Positions 34,527-43,033 of a DNA stretch of 64,000 nt are shown here, in pieces (position 1 is the first letter of the stretch; each line of letters starts with the position of its first letter). The translations under genes were made by a program, and so were the position numbers. The DNA comes from an alpha proteobacterium SCGC AAA536-G10 (GTDB lineage Bacteria; Pseudomonadota; Alphaproteobacteria; Puniceispirillales; Marisalimonadaceae): positions 213,685-277,684 of the forward strand of contig ARQU01000001.1 of the NCBI GenBank assembly GCA_000384615.1, given 5' to 3'. The notes under the pieces were generated by a model, which was given only the letters and a program-made list of their open reading frames with translations, was not told the DNA's origin and ran no database searches.

Positions 34527-36086
34527 TTAGTTTACTTTAGCAAAACGAAAAAGTGGCTCGTTATTTGTTCTAATAGGTATATTAACATTACTCTTTGTTC
34601 CCCAGGAAATTACTTGGTGGTGAAGAGGCAAATAAGGCATATTATCTTGAACAATTGACCAAGCTTCTGCGATATTAGCGTTTCTCTTGTCTAGATTTGT
34701 TTCTGTCAACATAGTACCCACTAATTCGTCAACCTTTTCATTTTTAAAACCAGATTTATTCCAACTTCCATCGGATTTTAAGAGAAATGAATATACATAA
34801 TGACTATCAAACGTTGGAACACCCCAGCCCAACATATAGAAATCACTTAAACCACCTTTTAAGTCTTTAAAGTGAATACTTTTTGGTTGAGCATCTAAAT
34901 TTACCTTTATACCAACCTTTGCAAGCATACCTACAGCAGCCACACAAATTGCTTCATCGTTAATGTATCGGTTATTTGGACAGTCTAAAGTTATTTCAAA
35001 GCCTTTAGGATATCCGGCATCAGCTAAAAGTTTTTTAGAAAGATTAGGGTCATATGATAATCTTTTATCTAATTGCTTTGTGTAACCCTGAACACCTGGG
35101 AAAGTTATCATACCAGCTGGCTCACTTAAACCTCTCATAATTTTTTCTTTAATAGCATTCATATCTAGAGCATGGTAAAAAGCAAGTCGCACTTTCTTAT
35201 CTTTAAAAGGATTTTTTCCTTTAACATTAGACGACCGCAATTCATCAACGCCTTGATCCATACCAAAGAAAATTGTTCGAGATTGAGCCGCACTTACTAC
35301 CTTATGCATTGAAGAGCTTTTAATCCTATTTATATCCTGGGCTGGTGTAAAATTAGTAAAGTCGATGTCACCTGAAAGAAGAGCTGCAACTCGTGTAGCA
35401 TCATTTTTAATTGGCAGCAGTTCAATTTTATCTATGTTATGTTGAGATTGATCACCCCACCAGTTGTCATTTCTCTCAAAGACAGTTCTTGTGTTTTGTT
35501 CTCTTAAAGTAATTTTAAATGGCCCTGTACCCATAGCATTTATAGAGCAAAATGTTTCCTGAGAGGCATTATAATCTTGTGCTGTTTCACAACCATTTTT
35601 CTTTGACCATGATTCAGACATTATAAATATTTGGACTAATTGATTTAGTAAAATAGGGTTTGGACCCTTAGTTTTAATCTCAATCGTTGAATTGTTTAAA
35701 GCTTTGACTGAAGTAATACTATTGATCAGTTCTTTCACATCAGAAGTTCCAGTTAAAGCTCTATTAATACTAAATTCAACATCACTAGCTTTTAGTAAGC
35801 TTCCATCTTGGAATTTTACACCTTTTCGCAATGTAAAAACCCAAGTTTCTGGATCAGTTGTTTTCCATGAAGTAGATAATTGAGGCTTAATAGACATATC
35901 AATTGCTCTTGTAACAAGTCCTTCATAAACTTGCCTAGAAACCATGTGTGTAGGCCCCTCATTTTGCGCATGTGGATCTAGTGTAAGAGAGTCTCCCGGC
36001 ATAGACCATTTAATAGTTGCAGCATATAGAGGAGAAAATATACTAACAAAAATCATAGTTACGATTAACTTAGTTAATATCTTCAT
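34527..36086 (-). CDS. Peptide-type ABC transporter substrate-binding protein (DppA-like, family 5)
   Basis: This 519-residue periplasmic protein has a signal peptide (KLIVTMIFVSIFSPLYA). It has the family 5 layout with QVYEGLVTRAIDMS, WVFTLRKGVKFQDG and FFGMDQGVDELRSS blocks. Members bind di- and oligopeptides, and some bind other solutes. AGGAAGGA lies a few bases before the ATG. It is the first gene of the leftward operon with dppB, dppC and the fused ATPase. A stem-loop after its stop should raise its yield relative to the membrane parts. Confidence 0.92.
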   Translation of the reverse strand: MKILTKLIVTMIFVSIFSPLYAATIKWSMPGDSLTLDPHAQNEGPTHMVSRQVYEGLVTRAIDMSIKPQLSTSWKTTDPETWVFTLRKGVKFQDGSLLKASDVEFSINRALTGTSDVKELINSITSVKALNNSTIEIKTKGPNPILLNQLVQIFIMSESWSKKNGCETAQDYNASQETFCSINAMGTGPFKITLREQNTRTVFERNDNWWGDQSQHNIDKIELLPIKNDATRVAALLSGDIDFTNFTPAQDINRIKSSSMHKVVSAAQSRTIFFGMDQGVDELRSSNVKGKNPFKDKKVRLAFYHALDMNAIKEKIMRGLSEPAGMITFPGVQGYTKQLDKRLSYDPNLSKKLLADAGYPKGFEITLDCPNNRYINDEAICVAAVGMLAKVGIKVNLDAQPKSIHFKDLKGGLSDFYMLGWGVPTFDSHYVYSFLLKSDGSWNKSGFKNEKVDELVGTMLTETNLDKRNANIAEAWSIVQDNMPYLPLHHQVISWGTKSNVNIPIRTNNEPLFRFAKVN

Positions 36087-36213
36087 TTTGTATCCTTCCT
36101 GTAAATTTTATAATAACAATTTAATAAATGTATAAATGATAGAATTTTAAAATGACATATTTGATAGATATGTAAATTTAAAAATTAAAATGAATAAGAA
36201 ATATATAAAATTA

Positions 36214-38115
36214 TTATTCAAAACCGTATTTTAACAAAACTTCTTCGTAAATAGGATAGCTTAAACGTTCATTATTATACTTTTTAAAAATATCGTAAAT
36301 TTTTAAAAGTTTATTACCCTCTATTGATTTTTTCACATTTTCAAAATGTTTTTTAGCTAAATCAAATTTATTTGCAAAATGCGCAGCTACTCCAGAATGG
36401 ATTTCAAAGAAAAAATTTCCATTATGTGGCATTGGACTCATCATTTTTAGGGCATTTTTACCATCTTTTACTATATTATAGCATACTGCCAACATATAGT
36501 TGTCCATAGTAGCAAAATTACCGGTATCTAATTTATGAGCTTTAAGACCCATTTCCCAGCAACCTTTGTGAAATTGACATTGTTTGTTTTTGTTTAATTT
36601 AGGTTTTTCACTAATTTTAGTAACTTCATCTAAAGTACATAAACCACCAAATGCAACATTTACAGCCAAATTACTAAGCACACTTGGATCACTAACGTTT
36701 AATTCATAAGCCCTGTCGGCAATATTAAACATTTCTTCCCAGTTTTTTTTGTGAAACTCGATCATTGTTTTAACAGATAAACCTTTAGGTGAAAGAGGGT
36801 CGAGTAGAAGACCTTTATCAATGTATTTATTAGCATCTTTCAATAGATGATCATATTCACCTTTAGGATAATCAGCATATAATTTTCTAGTAATTTCTGC
36901 TAACCAAATCCAAGATGGCGCATAATTCGGATCTTTTTTTACAGATTCTTTTAAACATTCTATTGCTTTTGATCTATACTTACGATGGTTTGTTTTAGCT
37001 TTTCTAGCTAAATTAACACACTCATAGATTGAAAGATCATCAGTACTAACAGTTTCTATTTTTTTGTTAATGTCTTTTAATAAAATAGCCCCAGTCCCTA
37101 CAAGCTGGTTTACAATCTCGTTAATAATCATATCTTGAAGTATAAAAATATTCTGTCCAGTTAGTTCCTTATCATAAGTTTCTGACCAAACATTTGAAAC
37201 ACTTTCTCCTTCAATAAGGTCAACTTTAACCCTCAAGATATTATCAATTTTTCTTATATTCCCATCTAATATATAAGAAGCTTGAGTTTTTTTTGACAAA
37301 GCTTTTAAGTCATCTGGTCTTTTATTTATATTCATTATATTTAGTGATTTAGACGATTTTGTTAACTTTGTACCTAAATCTTGAGACAAGCCTAAAGCTA
37401 ATAAATTTTCTTTTTCTGAAGCATTTAAACTTTTAAAAGGAAGAACTATTATTTTACTTGTATCTAATCTTTTATTAATTTCAAATATTCCGGAGAAGAA
37501 TAATCCTATGAAGACGGCAGCTATAGCTCCTCCTATCATAGCTACTAGTTTAGTGTTTGATGATTGTGTTTTAAGCTTTCTCTTTTGTGATGGATCTAAT
37601 AATAGATCATAAGCATAAAATTGATTTTCTTTTACTTTTTGTATTCCTAAATCATTGAACTCATACTTTGTTTTATTAGCTACCAGATCATAAACATTCT
37701 TGGATATTGTTATTCCACCTGACTGAGCTAAAGCTTCTAATCTAGCTGCTACATTAACACCATCTCCCATAAGGTTAGCATCACCCTGTTTAACAACATC
37801 ACCCATATTGATACCTATGCGGTATTCTAGCTTAACATCTGTTGTATCTTTATCATTACGAGCTTTAATTTGTTTTTGGAACTCTACAGCTGTGTTAACT
37901 GCAGCGACTGCACTGGGAAACTCTGCAAAAACGGAGTCTCCTCCAGTATTGAATATACGGCCTTTTTGTTTTTTTATCAGAGGCTCAATGATCTTATTAC
38001 AGTCATTTAAACTGGCTAGAGTAGCATCCTCATCTTTTTCCATGTGTTTGCTATAGCCAACAACGTCAGTAGCAAATATCACTGCTATTTTACGATCTAT
38101 GTCTGAGGAGCTCAT
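36214..38115 (-). CDS. Class III adenylate cyclase with membrane span and TPR-like region
   Basis: The 633 residues comprise a cytoplasmic class III cyclase domain (about 8-180), one transmembrane span near 190-212 and a large C-terminal region. The metal aspartates are Asp17 (FATDVVGYS) and Asp60 (TGGDSVFAEF), and MGDGVNVAARLE gives the catalytic Asn/Arg. The C-terminal region first resembles a TolB-N-like domain (SKIIVLPFKSLNA), then carries TPR-like helices. This is the common alphaproteobacterial CyaX type, probably sensing something outside the membrane. It is divergent from a cyclic-nucleotide-binding gene 272 bases away, so it may feed that protein. Confidence 0.9.
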   Translation of the reverse strand: MSSSDIDRKIAVIFATDVVGYSKHMEKDEDATLASLNDCNKIIEPLIKKQKGRIFNTGGDSVFAEFPSAVAAVNTAVEFQKQIKARNDKDTTDVKLEYRIGINMGDVVKQGDANLMGDGVNVAARLEALAQSGGITISKNVYDLVANKTKYEFNDLGIQKVKENQFYAYDLLLDPSQKRKLKTQSSNTKLVAMIGGAIAAVFIGLFFSGIFEINKRLDTSKIIVLPFKSLNASEKENLLALGLSQDLGTKLTKSSKSLNIMNINKRPDDLKALSKKTQASYILDGNIRKIDNILRVKVDLIEGESVSNVWSETYDKELTGQNIFILQDMIINEIVNQLVGTGAILLKDINKKIETVSTDDLSIYECVNLARKAKTNHRKYRSKAIECLKESVKKDPNYAPSWIWLAEITRKLYADYPKGEYDHLLKDANKYIDKGLLLDPLSPKGLSVKTMIEFHKKNWEEMFNIADRAYELNVSDPSVLSNLAVNVAFGGLCTLDEVTKISEKPKLNKNKQCQFHKGCWEMGLKAHKLDTGNFATMDNYMLAVCYNIVKDGKNALKMMSPMPHNGNFFFEIHSGVAAHFANKFDLAKKHFENVKKSIEGNKLLKIYDIFKKYNNERLSYPIYEEVLLKYGFE

Positions 38116-38305
38116 TTAGATACAATAGACATAAATTTTATATATTTTCAATAGTTATTTGGAAATATCTTAGTTGAAACATAGCTAAGTTATTTTTCTT
38201 ACATTAAGCTGTAATTATATAAGTAATGTCACCAAAAAAATTCTAATATTTATGAGAATAACTTAATCCCAAAATGATACTAAGCTATTGAAATAATTTA
38301 ATAAA

Positions 38306-38333
38306 TTGACTTTTAAATAAAAAACACTAAAAT
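38306..38333 (+). promoter_or_regulatory. Promoter for cyclic-nucleotide-binding protein gene
   Basis: TTGACT (38306-38311) and TAAAAT (38328-38333) are 16 bases apart, each one base from consensus. The ATG at 38388 lies 54 bases further on. The rest of the 272-base gap to the divergent cyclase gene holds only AT-rich sequence and a weak CTTAG/CTAAG inverted repeat near 38170-38190. Confidence 0.55.
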
Positions 38334-38387
38334 ATTTTCACTTTTATGACGTAACAATTATTGTACCAAAAAAAAGTAAAATGTTAT

Positions 38388-38849
38388 ATGAATGACTTTA
38401 TACAAAATGAAAAATTAAACAGTACTTTTTCTAAAAGAATTTTAGAAAAAAATGAACTTTTGTTTCGCCAAGGGGACCTTATTGGAGATGGATATATTAT
38501 AAATTCTGGAGAAATAATGCTTGAAAGAAATAATATAAAAATCGAAAAATTAGGAAAAGGAGAGGTTTTTGGAATATTTAATCTTTTTTTTGAAAACAAA
38601 ATACGATTTTTCTCTGCGCATACAATAGTTAATACAGAAGTACTTATCATTCCTCAAAAACATATAAAGAAAATTCTTAATAATTCAGATCCTTTCGTAA
38701 CACATATTTTTAGAAATTGGCTTAATTTAACTGGAAGATTTATGACAGATTTAAATAAAGAAGTTAAATTAAAAGAAAAAGTTTCAAAATTAAGTAAATT
38801 AGAAGAACTTCACAAAAAAAATGAAAATGACTGCCTAATTATCAATTAA
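38388..38849 (+). CDS. Stand-alone cyclic nucleotide-binding domain protein
   Basis: This 153-residue protein has a Crp/Fnr-like cNMP-binding fold. ILEKNELLFRQGDLIGDGYI and INSGEIMLER form the first strands, GKGEVFGIFNLFF the phosphate-binding cassette, and NTEVLIIPQKHIKKIL the last strand and C-helix. There is no helix-turn-helix; after the C-helix only a lysine/glutamate-rich tail remains. It cannot bind DNA in the Crp way and should instead bind another protein or act as a cAMP sensor. The cassette arginine may be the Arg of NKIRFFSA, but the match is loose. I prefer the ATG at 38388 to the TTG at 38361. The nearby divergent cyclase is the likely source of ligand. Confidence 0.78.
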   Translation: MNDFIQNEKLNSTFSKRILEKNELLFRQGDLIGDGYIINSGEIMLERNNIKIEKLGKGEVFGIFNLFFENKIRFFSAHTIVNTEVLIIPQKHIKKILNNSDPFVTHIFRNWLNLTGRFMTDLNKEVKLKEKVSKLSKLEELHKKNENDCLIIN

Positions 38850-39035
38850 GCCTAAAGCTCATATTATTTTTAGAATTTTTTACATTTTAGCCTGTCATAT
38901 TTTTTATAATTATGACGATTATCTTCGGAGCAAAACCAGACCAAAATTGGATAGATGGTTTTAAATTAGGTAATGTTTTCAATGAGTTGTTGGCTAAGTT
39001 ATTGTATTTACCACCACTATTCGAATTAGGAAAAG

Positions 39036-39111
39036 TGGTGAGCGCGACAGGATTCGAACCTGTGACCCATTGATTAAAAGTCAATTGCTCTACCAACTGA
39101 GCTACGCGCCC
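39036..39111 (-). tRNA. tRNA-Lys (anticodon UUU), CCA encoded
   Basis: The minus strand gives a 76-base cloverleaf. The acceptor stem GGGCGCG pairs with CGCGCTC; the D arm is GCTCAGTTGGTAGAGC, and the anticodon arm TTGACTTTTAATCAA has anticodon TTT. The T arm CACAGGTTCGAATCCTGT and a genomic CCA end at 39036 complete it. The pairing is complete apart from one G-T pair in the acceptor. It lies downstream of coaD on the same strand. Confidence 0.97.
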
Positions 39112-39130
39112 TAAAATAAAAAGAAACTAT

Positions 39131-39152
39131 TTGATTATAATATTATAATCAA
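39131..39152. repeat. 22-bp perfect palindrome between coaD and tRNA-Lys
   Basis: The half-site TTGATTATAAT is followed directly by its reverse complement ATTATAATCAA. It lies 15 bases after the coaD stop and 19 bases before the tRNA-Lys 5' end. It could act as a coaD transcript end, as part of the tRNA promoter (it holds TATAAT on both strands), or as a regulator site. The sequence alone does not decide. Confidence 0.6.
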
Positions 39153-39167
39153 GTTTTAAGTTTAAAT

Positions 39168-39674
39168 TTAAGTGTTTTTTTTGTTTTTTATAGCTTGGTC
39201 AACATTAGAAGGAACAAAAGAAGAAATATCTCCTCCTAAATGAGCTATTTCTTTTACAAATCTTGAAGCAACAAACTGATGTCTCTCTGAGGCAGTTAAA
39301 AACACAGTTTCAATATCATTTGCTAGCCTAGCATTCATGCCAGCCATTTGAAATTCATAATCAAAATCCGATACAGCTCTTAAGCCTCTTATAATCATAG
39401 TTACTGAATTAGATCTGGCGAAATCAATAAGGAGGTTATCAAAACTTTTAATCTTTATCTCTCCCAATTTCCTTTTAGATTTGATGTCGCTATCAATAAC
39501 TGCCTCTTCAATAAGAGATTTTCTTTGAGAAATATTAAAAAAAGGATTTTTACCAATATTTTCTGCAACACCTACTATTAATATATCACAAAGTGAACTA
39601 GCCCTGTAGATAATATCTAAGTGACCATTTGTTATAGGGTCAAATGTTCCTGGATATAAAGCTATTCTTTTCAA
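39168..39674 (-). CDS. coaD: Phosphopantetheine adenylyltransferase
   Basis: This 168-residue enzyme couples ATP and 4'-phosphopantetheine to make dephospho-CoA, the fourth step of CoA synthesis. The nucleotidyl-transferase motif YPGTFDPITNGHLDII with its T/HxGH-type histidine is at the N-terminus. The second signature, IIRGLRAVSDFDYEFQMA, follows. The length is normal. It starts 21 bases after the gyrA stop on the same strand, the usual gyrA-coaD order of alphaproteobacteria. Confidence 0.96.
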   Translation of the reverse strand: MKRIALYPGTFDPITNGHLDIIYRASSLCDILIVGVAENIGKNPFFNISQRKSLIEEAVIDSDIKSKRKLGEIKIKSFDNLLIDFARSNSVTMIIRGLRAVSDFDYEFQMAGMNARLANDIETVFLTASERHQFVASRFVKEIAHLGGDISSFVPSNVDQAIKNKKNT

Positions 39675-39695
39675 TCAAAAACCTTGGTTATTTAT

Positions 39696-42314
39696 TTAAT
39701 CTTCTAGTTCATTATAAGTATTTTTATTTTCAAGAACCTCTTGAGAAGTCTCTTCATCTTGCTCATCTTCACTTTCGCTTAACAATGCCACTGAAACTAC
39801 CTTTTCACCTTCTTCAAGGTCAAACAATCTTACTCCTTGAGTTTTTCTACCTGCAACTCTTATTGAGTCGCCTTCTCCTCCGTGAACACGTATTCTTATT
39901 AATTTACCCGAATTAGTTACAAGCATTATTTGGTTATCCTCCGAAGCCACGTAAGATGCAACAACAGGACCATTTCTTGATGAACATTCAATATTAGCTA
40001 CACCTTGACCGCCTCTATTAGTCATCCTGTAATCTTCTATCGGTGTTCGTTTTCCAAATCCATTTTCTGTAACGGATAATATAAACCTTTTTTCTAACTT
40101 AGGTATTAATGACATTGATACTACATAGTCGTTGGGCTTTAATCTTATTCCTCTAACTCCTGATGAGCCCCTACCCACAAAAACCCTCACATCATTAACA
40201 TCAAATCTTATTGCTTTACCTAATCTGGTTGCTAAGAGAATGTTGTCTTTATCACTACATGGTATAACAGAAACTAATTCATCCTCTTCATTTAATTTCA
40301 TTGCAATTTTACCGTTTTGCCTGATATTGGTAAAATCACTAAGCTGATTTCTTCTAATGTTTCCATTTTTAGTAGCAAAAATAATTTGTAAATTCTGCCA
40401 AGTTTCTTCATCTTCCGGCATAGGCATTACAGTATGTATATTTTCATCTTGATTTATAGGTAACATATTAATCATGGGTTTACCCAATGCTTGAGGTGCA
40501 GAGTCAGGGAGTTTGTAGCATTTTAATTGGTAAACCATACCTAATGAAGTGAAAAACAAAATTGGTGTATGAGTGTTTGTTACAAAAAGAGAGGTTACAG
40601 TATCTTCATTTCTCATTTTCATCCCAGCTCTACCTTTTCCACCTCTTCTTTGGGCTTTGTATGTCGACAATGAAACTCTTTTGATGTAACCTCTATGACT
40701 AACTGTTACAACCATATCCTCTTTTTGAATAAGATCTTCATCATCATGATCTACAGCGCTATCATTAATCTCAGTACGTCTAGGATCATCTATTCGACTT
40801 AAAACTTCATCAAGTTCAGTTTGTATAAGATTAGTTAATTTATTTTTATCCGAAAGAATTATTAAATACTTATTAATTTGTTCAGATAATTCATGGGTCT
40901 CTTTTTCTAGTTTATTTCTTTCCATACCTGTAAGTCTTTGCAGCCTTAACTCTAAAATTGCCTTAGCTTGAGTAACTGACAAAGTATAATTATCATTAAC
41001 TATTTGATGATTTGGGTCATCAATTAGATTAATAAAGGCTTCAACTTCTTTAGCAGGCCAAGTTTTTGAACATAATTGATTACGTGCGCTTTCAGGATCA
41101 GCAGACGATTTTATAAGCTCTATTATTTCATCAATACTTGTAATAGCAACCATTAATCCGGCTAAAATATGAGCTCTGTTTCTTGCTTTATTTAAAAGAA
41201 ACTTCGTTCTTCTTATTACAACTTCAAACCTGAAATCTATAAAAGCTTTTAGGATTTCAATAAGTCCTAATTGCTTTGGCTGCCCTCGATCTAAAGCAAG
41301 CATATTTACTGGAAAACTAGTTTGAAGCCTAGTATGCCTCCACAATTGATTTAAAACCACATCCCCCTGAGCATCTCTTTTGATCTCAATAACAATTCTC
41401 ATACCATTTCTGTCAGATTCATCCCTTAAATCAGAAATTCCTTCAATTGTTTTATCTCTAATTAATTCTCCAATTTTTTCTAAAACAAGAGCTTTATTAA
41501 CTTGAAATGGTATTTCTGTAATAACTATCATTTCACGATCAGCATTTTTGCCAGTTTGCACTATCTCTGCCCTAGAACGCATGATTATGCTACCTCTTCC
41601 AGACTTAAAAGCGTCTCTGATACCCGACCGGCCCATTATAAGAGCTGCAGTAGGAAAGTCTGGTCCGGGTATTATTTCCATCAGTTCTTTTAAACTTAAT
41701 TCAGGATTTTCTATAAGAGCTTTACATGCTCTTATTACTTCACCTGGATTGTGAGGAGGAATGTTAGTTGCCATACCTACTGCTATGCCACCAGCCCCAT
41801 TGACTAGCATATTAGGAAATTCTGCAGGTAAAACAGAAGGTTCAAACTGCGACTCATCATAATTTGGGATATAGTCAATAGTATCTTTGTCAATGTCTCT
41901 TAATAAACTCTCAGAAGATTTAGCCAACCTAGATTCAGTATATCTCATTGCTGCAGGAGGATCTCCATCCACGGATCCAAAGTTACCCTGACCGTCAACG
42001 AGCATCAATCTCATAGAAAAATCTTGGGCCATTCTTACCATTGAATCATAAATGGCCGTATCACCATGGGGATGATAATTACCCATAACATCACCAACAA
42101 CTCTTGCAGATTTTCGATAAGGCTTTGACCAATCATAACCACCTTCAATCATAGCGTAAAGAATTCTTCTATGAACGGGTTTCAACCCATCTCTTACATC
42201 TGGCAGAGCTCTGGAAACTATTACACTCATAGCATAATCTAGATAAGATTTCTTCATTTCTTCCGTAATAGAAATTAAAGAATGATTTGAAGGTTTGTTG
42301 TTTTCTTCAGACAA
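39696..42314 (-). CDS. gyrA: DNA gyrase subunit A
   Basis: This 872-residue subunit, with GyrB, introduces negative supercoils using ATP. The N-terminal [20 protein letters not shown] block and the active-site tyrosine in [11 protein letters not shown] are present. The quinolone-resistance region contains GDTAIYDSM, and the C-terminal domain has six beta-pinwheel blades with the GyrA box QRRGGKGR that marks gyrase rather than topoisomerase IV. The end is acidic ([13 protein letters not shown]). It lies 109 bases downstream of ssb and 21 bases before coaD on the same strand. In the QRDR the motif [12 protein letters not shown] has Thr at the usual Ser83-type position. Confidence 0.97.
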   Translation of the reverse strand: MSEENNKPSNHSLISITEEMKKSYLDYAMSVIVSRALPDVRDGLKPVHRRILYAMIEGGYDWSKPYRKSARVVGDVMGNYHPHGDTAIYDSMVRMAQDFSMRLMLVDGQGNFGSVDGDPPAAMRYTESRLAKSSESLLRDIDKDTIDYIPNYDESQFEPSVLPAEFPNMLVNGAGGIAVGMATNIPPHNPGEVIRACKALIENPELSLKELMEIIPGPDFPTAALIMGRSGIRDAFKSGRGSIIMRSRAEIVQTGKNADREMIVITEIPFQVNKALVLEKIGELIRDKTIEGISDLRDESDRNGMRIVIEIKRDAQGDVVLNQLWRHTRLQTSFPVNMLALDRGQPKQLGLIEILKAFIDFRFEVVIRRTKFLLNKARNRAHILAGLMVAITSIDEIIELIKSSADPESARNQLCSKTWPAKEVEAFINLIDDPNHQIVNDNYTLSVTQAKAILELRLQRLTGMERNKLEKETHELSEQINKYLIILSDKNKLTNLIQTELDEVLSRIDDPRRTEINDSAVDHDDEDLIQKEDMVVTVSHRGYIKRVSLSTYKAQRRGGKGRAGMKMRNEDTVTSLFVTNTHTPILFFTSLGMVYQLKCYKLPDSAPQALGKPMINMLPINQDENIHTVMPMPEDEETWQNLQIIFATKNGNIRRNQLSDFTNIRQNGKIAMKLNEEDELVSVIPCSDKDNILLATRLGKAIRFDVNDVRVFVGRGSSGVRGIRLKPNDYVVSMSLIPKLEKRFILSVTENGFGKRTPIEDYRMTNRGGQGVANIECSSRNGPVVASYVASEDNQIMLVTNSGKLIRIRVHGGEGDSIRVAGRKTQGVRLFDLEEGEKVVSVALLSESEDEQDEETSQEVLENKNTYNELED

Positions 42315-42423
42315 AAAAAAGCTCCAAGGATAATATTTTTATAAAAAAGATTACTAAATATTGTATATGTTTTTAGTTTATATAACAATATGTATTATTT
42401 TGTATTGAGTGTTGAAATTTATT

Positions 42424-42885
42424 TTAAAAAGGTATTTCGTCATCTAAATCAGATGCAATATTGGAAACTGGAGGTTCACTTAACTGATCAATTTCAGATT
42501 TATTGTAATCATTGTTAATTTGATTGTCTGGTCTAGACCCAAGTAAGGTTAATTCTCCTCTGTATCTTTGAAGAACAACCTCGGTTGTATATTTATCTTG
42601 ACCAGATTGCTGGTCAGTCCATTTTCTTGTTTGAAGTTGGCCTTCTAAATAAACACTACTTCCTTTTTTTAAGTATTGTTCTGCAATTTTACCTAAAGCA
42701 TCGTTAAAAATGACAACTCTATGCCATTCAGTTCTTTCTTTTTGTTCACCAGAATTTTTATCTTTCCATCTATCAGATGTAGCGATACTAAGTTGGACAA
42801 TTTTATCACCATTTTGCATAGCTCTAATTTCAGGGTCTCGACCTAAATTGCCCACTAAAGTGACTTTATTAACACTTCCGCTCAT
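42424..42885 (-). CDS. ssb: Single-stranded DNA-binding protein
   Basis: This 153-residue SSB has an OB-fold domain ([16 protein letters not shown] at the start, then [14 protein letters not shown] and [12 protein letters not shown]). A short polar linker follows, and the C-terminal tip DDEIPF recruits repair and replication proteins. It coats single-stranded DNA as a tetramer. The gene is divergent from uvrA across 148 bases, a neighbour pair common in bacteria and often under SOS control. I could not see a clear LexA site in that gap. Confidence 0.96.
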   Translation of the reverse strand: MSGSVNKVTLVGNLGRDPEIRAMQNGDKIVQLSIATSDRWKDKNSGEQKERTEWHRVVIFNDALGKIAEQYLKKGSSVYLEGQLQTRKWTDQQSGQDKYTTEVVLQRYRGELTLLGSRPDNQINNDYNKSEIDQLSEPPVSNIASDLDDEIPF

Positions 42886-43033
42886 TATTTAAACTCCATA
42901 AAAAAACAGAATTTACTATAGAACAGTATTCCATTAAAAAAAACAATAAATTAATCTTTTTCATTGACTTTTAGGGTTTCAAAGTTAACTAAGTGGAAAG
43001 TTAAATTTCTTTTAATGAGGACATAATTATCTA

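Noticed and set aside
39012-39040. Inverted repeat CACCACT/AGTGGTG overlapping the tRNA-Lys 3' end
   Set aside because: Seven base pairs partly inside the tRNA acceptor/CCA end are likely coincidental and would compete with the tRNA fold.
38912-39073. A 53-codon open frame running rightward into the tRNA-Lys gene
   Set aside because: Its end is antisense to the tRNA and reads the well-known spurious TGFEPVT peptide; there is no ribosome site and no family resemblance.
38887-39096. A 69-codon open frame on the minus strand through tRNA-Lys
   Set aside because: It begins inside the tRNA (the TGSNPVA type of artefact) and has no support beyond it.
42886-43033. Possible LexA (SOS) site between ssb and uvrA
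   Set aside because: One GAAC is present near 42921 but no second half-site at the spacing known from alphaproteobacteria, so I do not call it.
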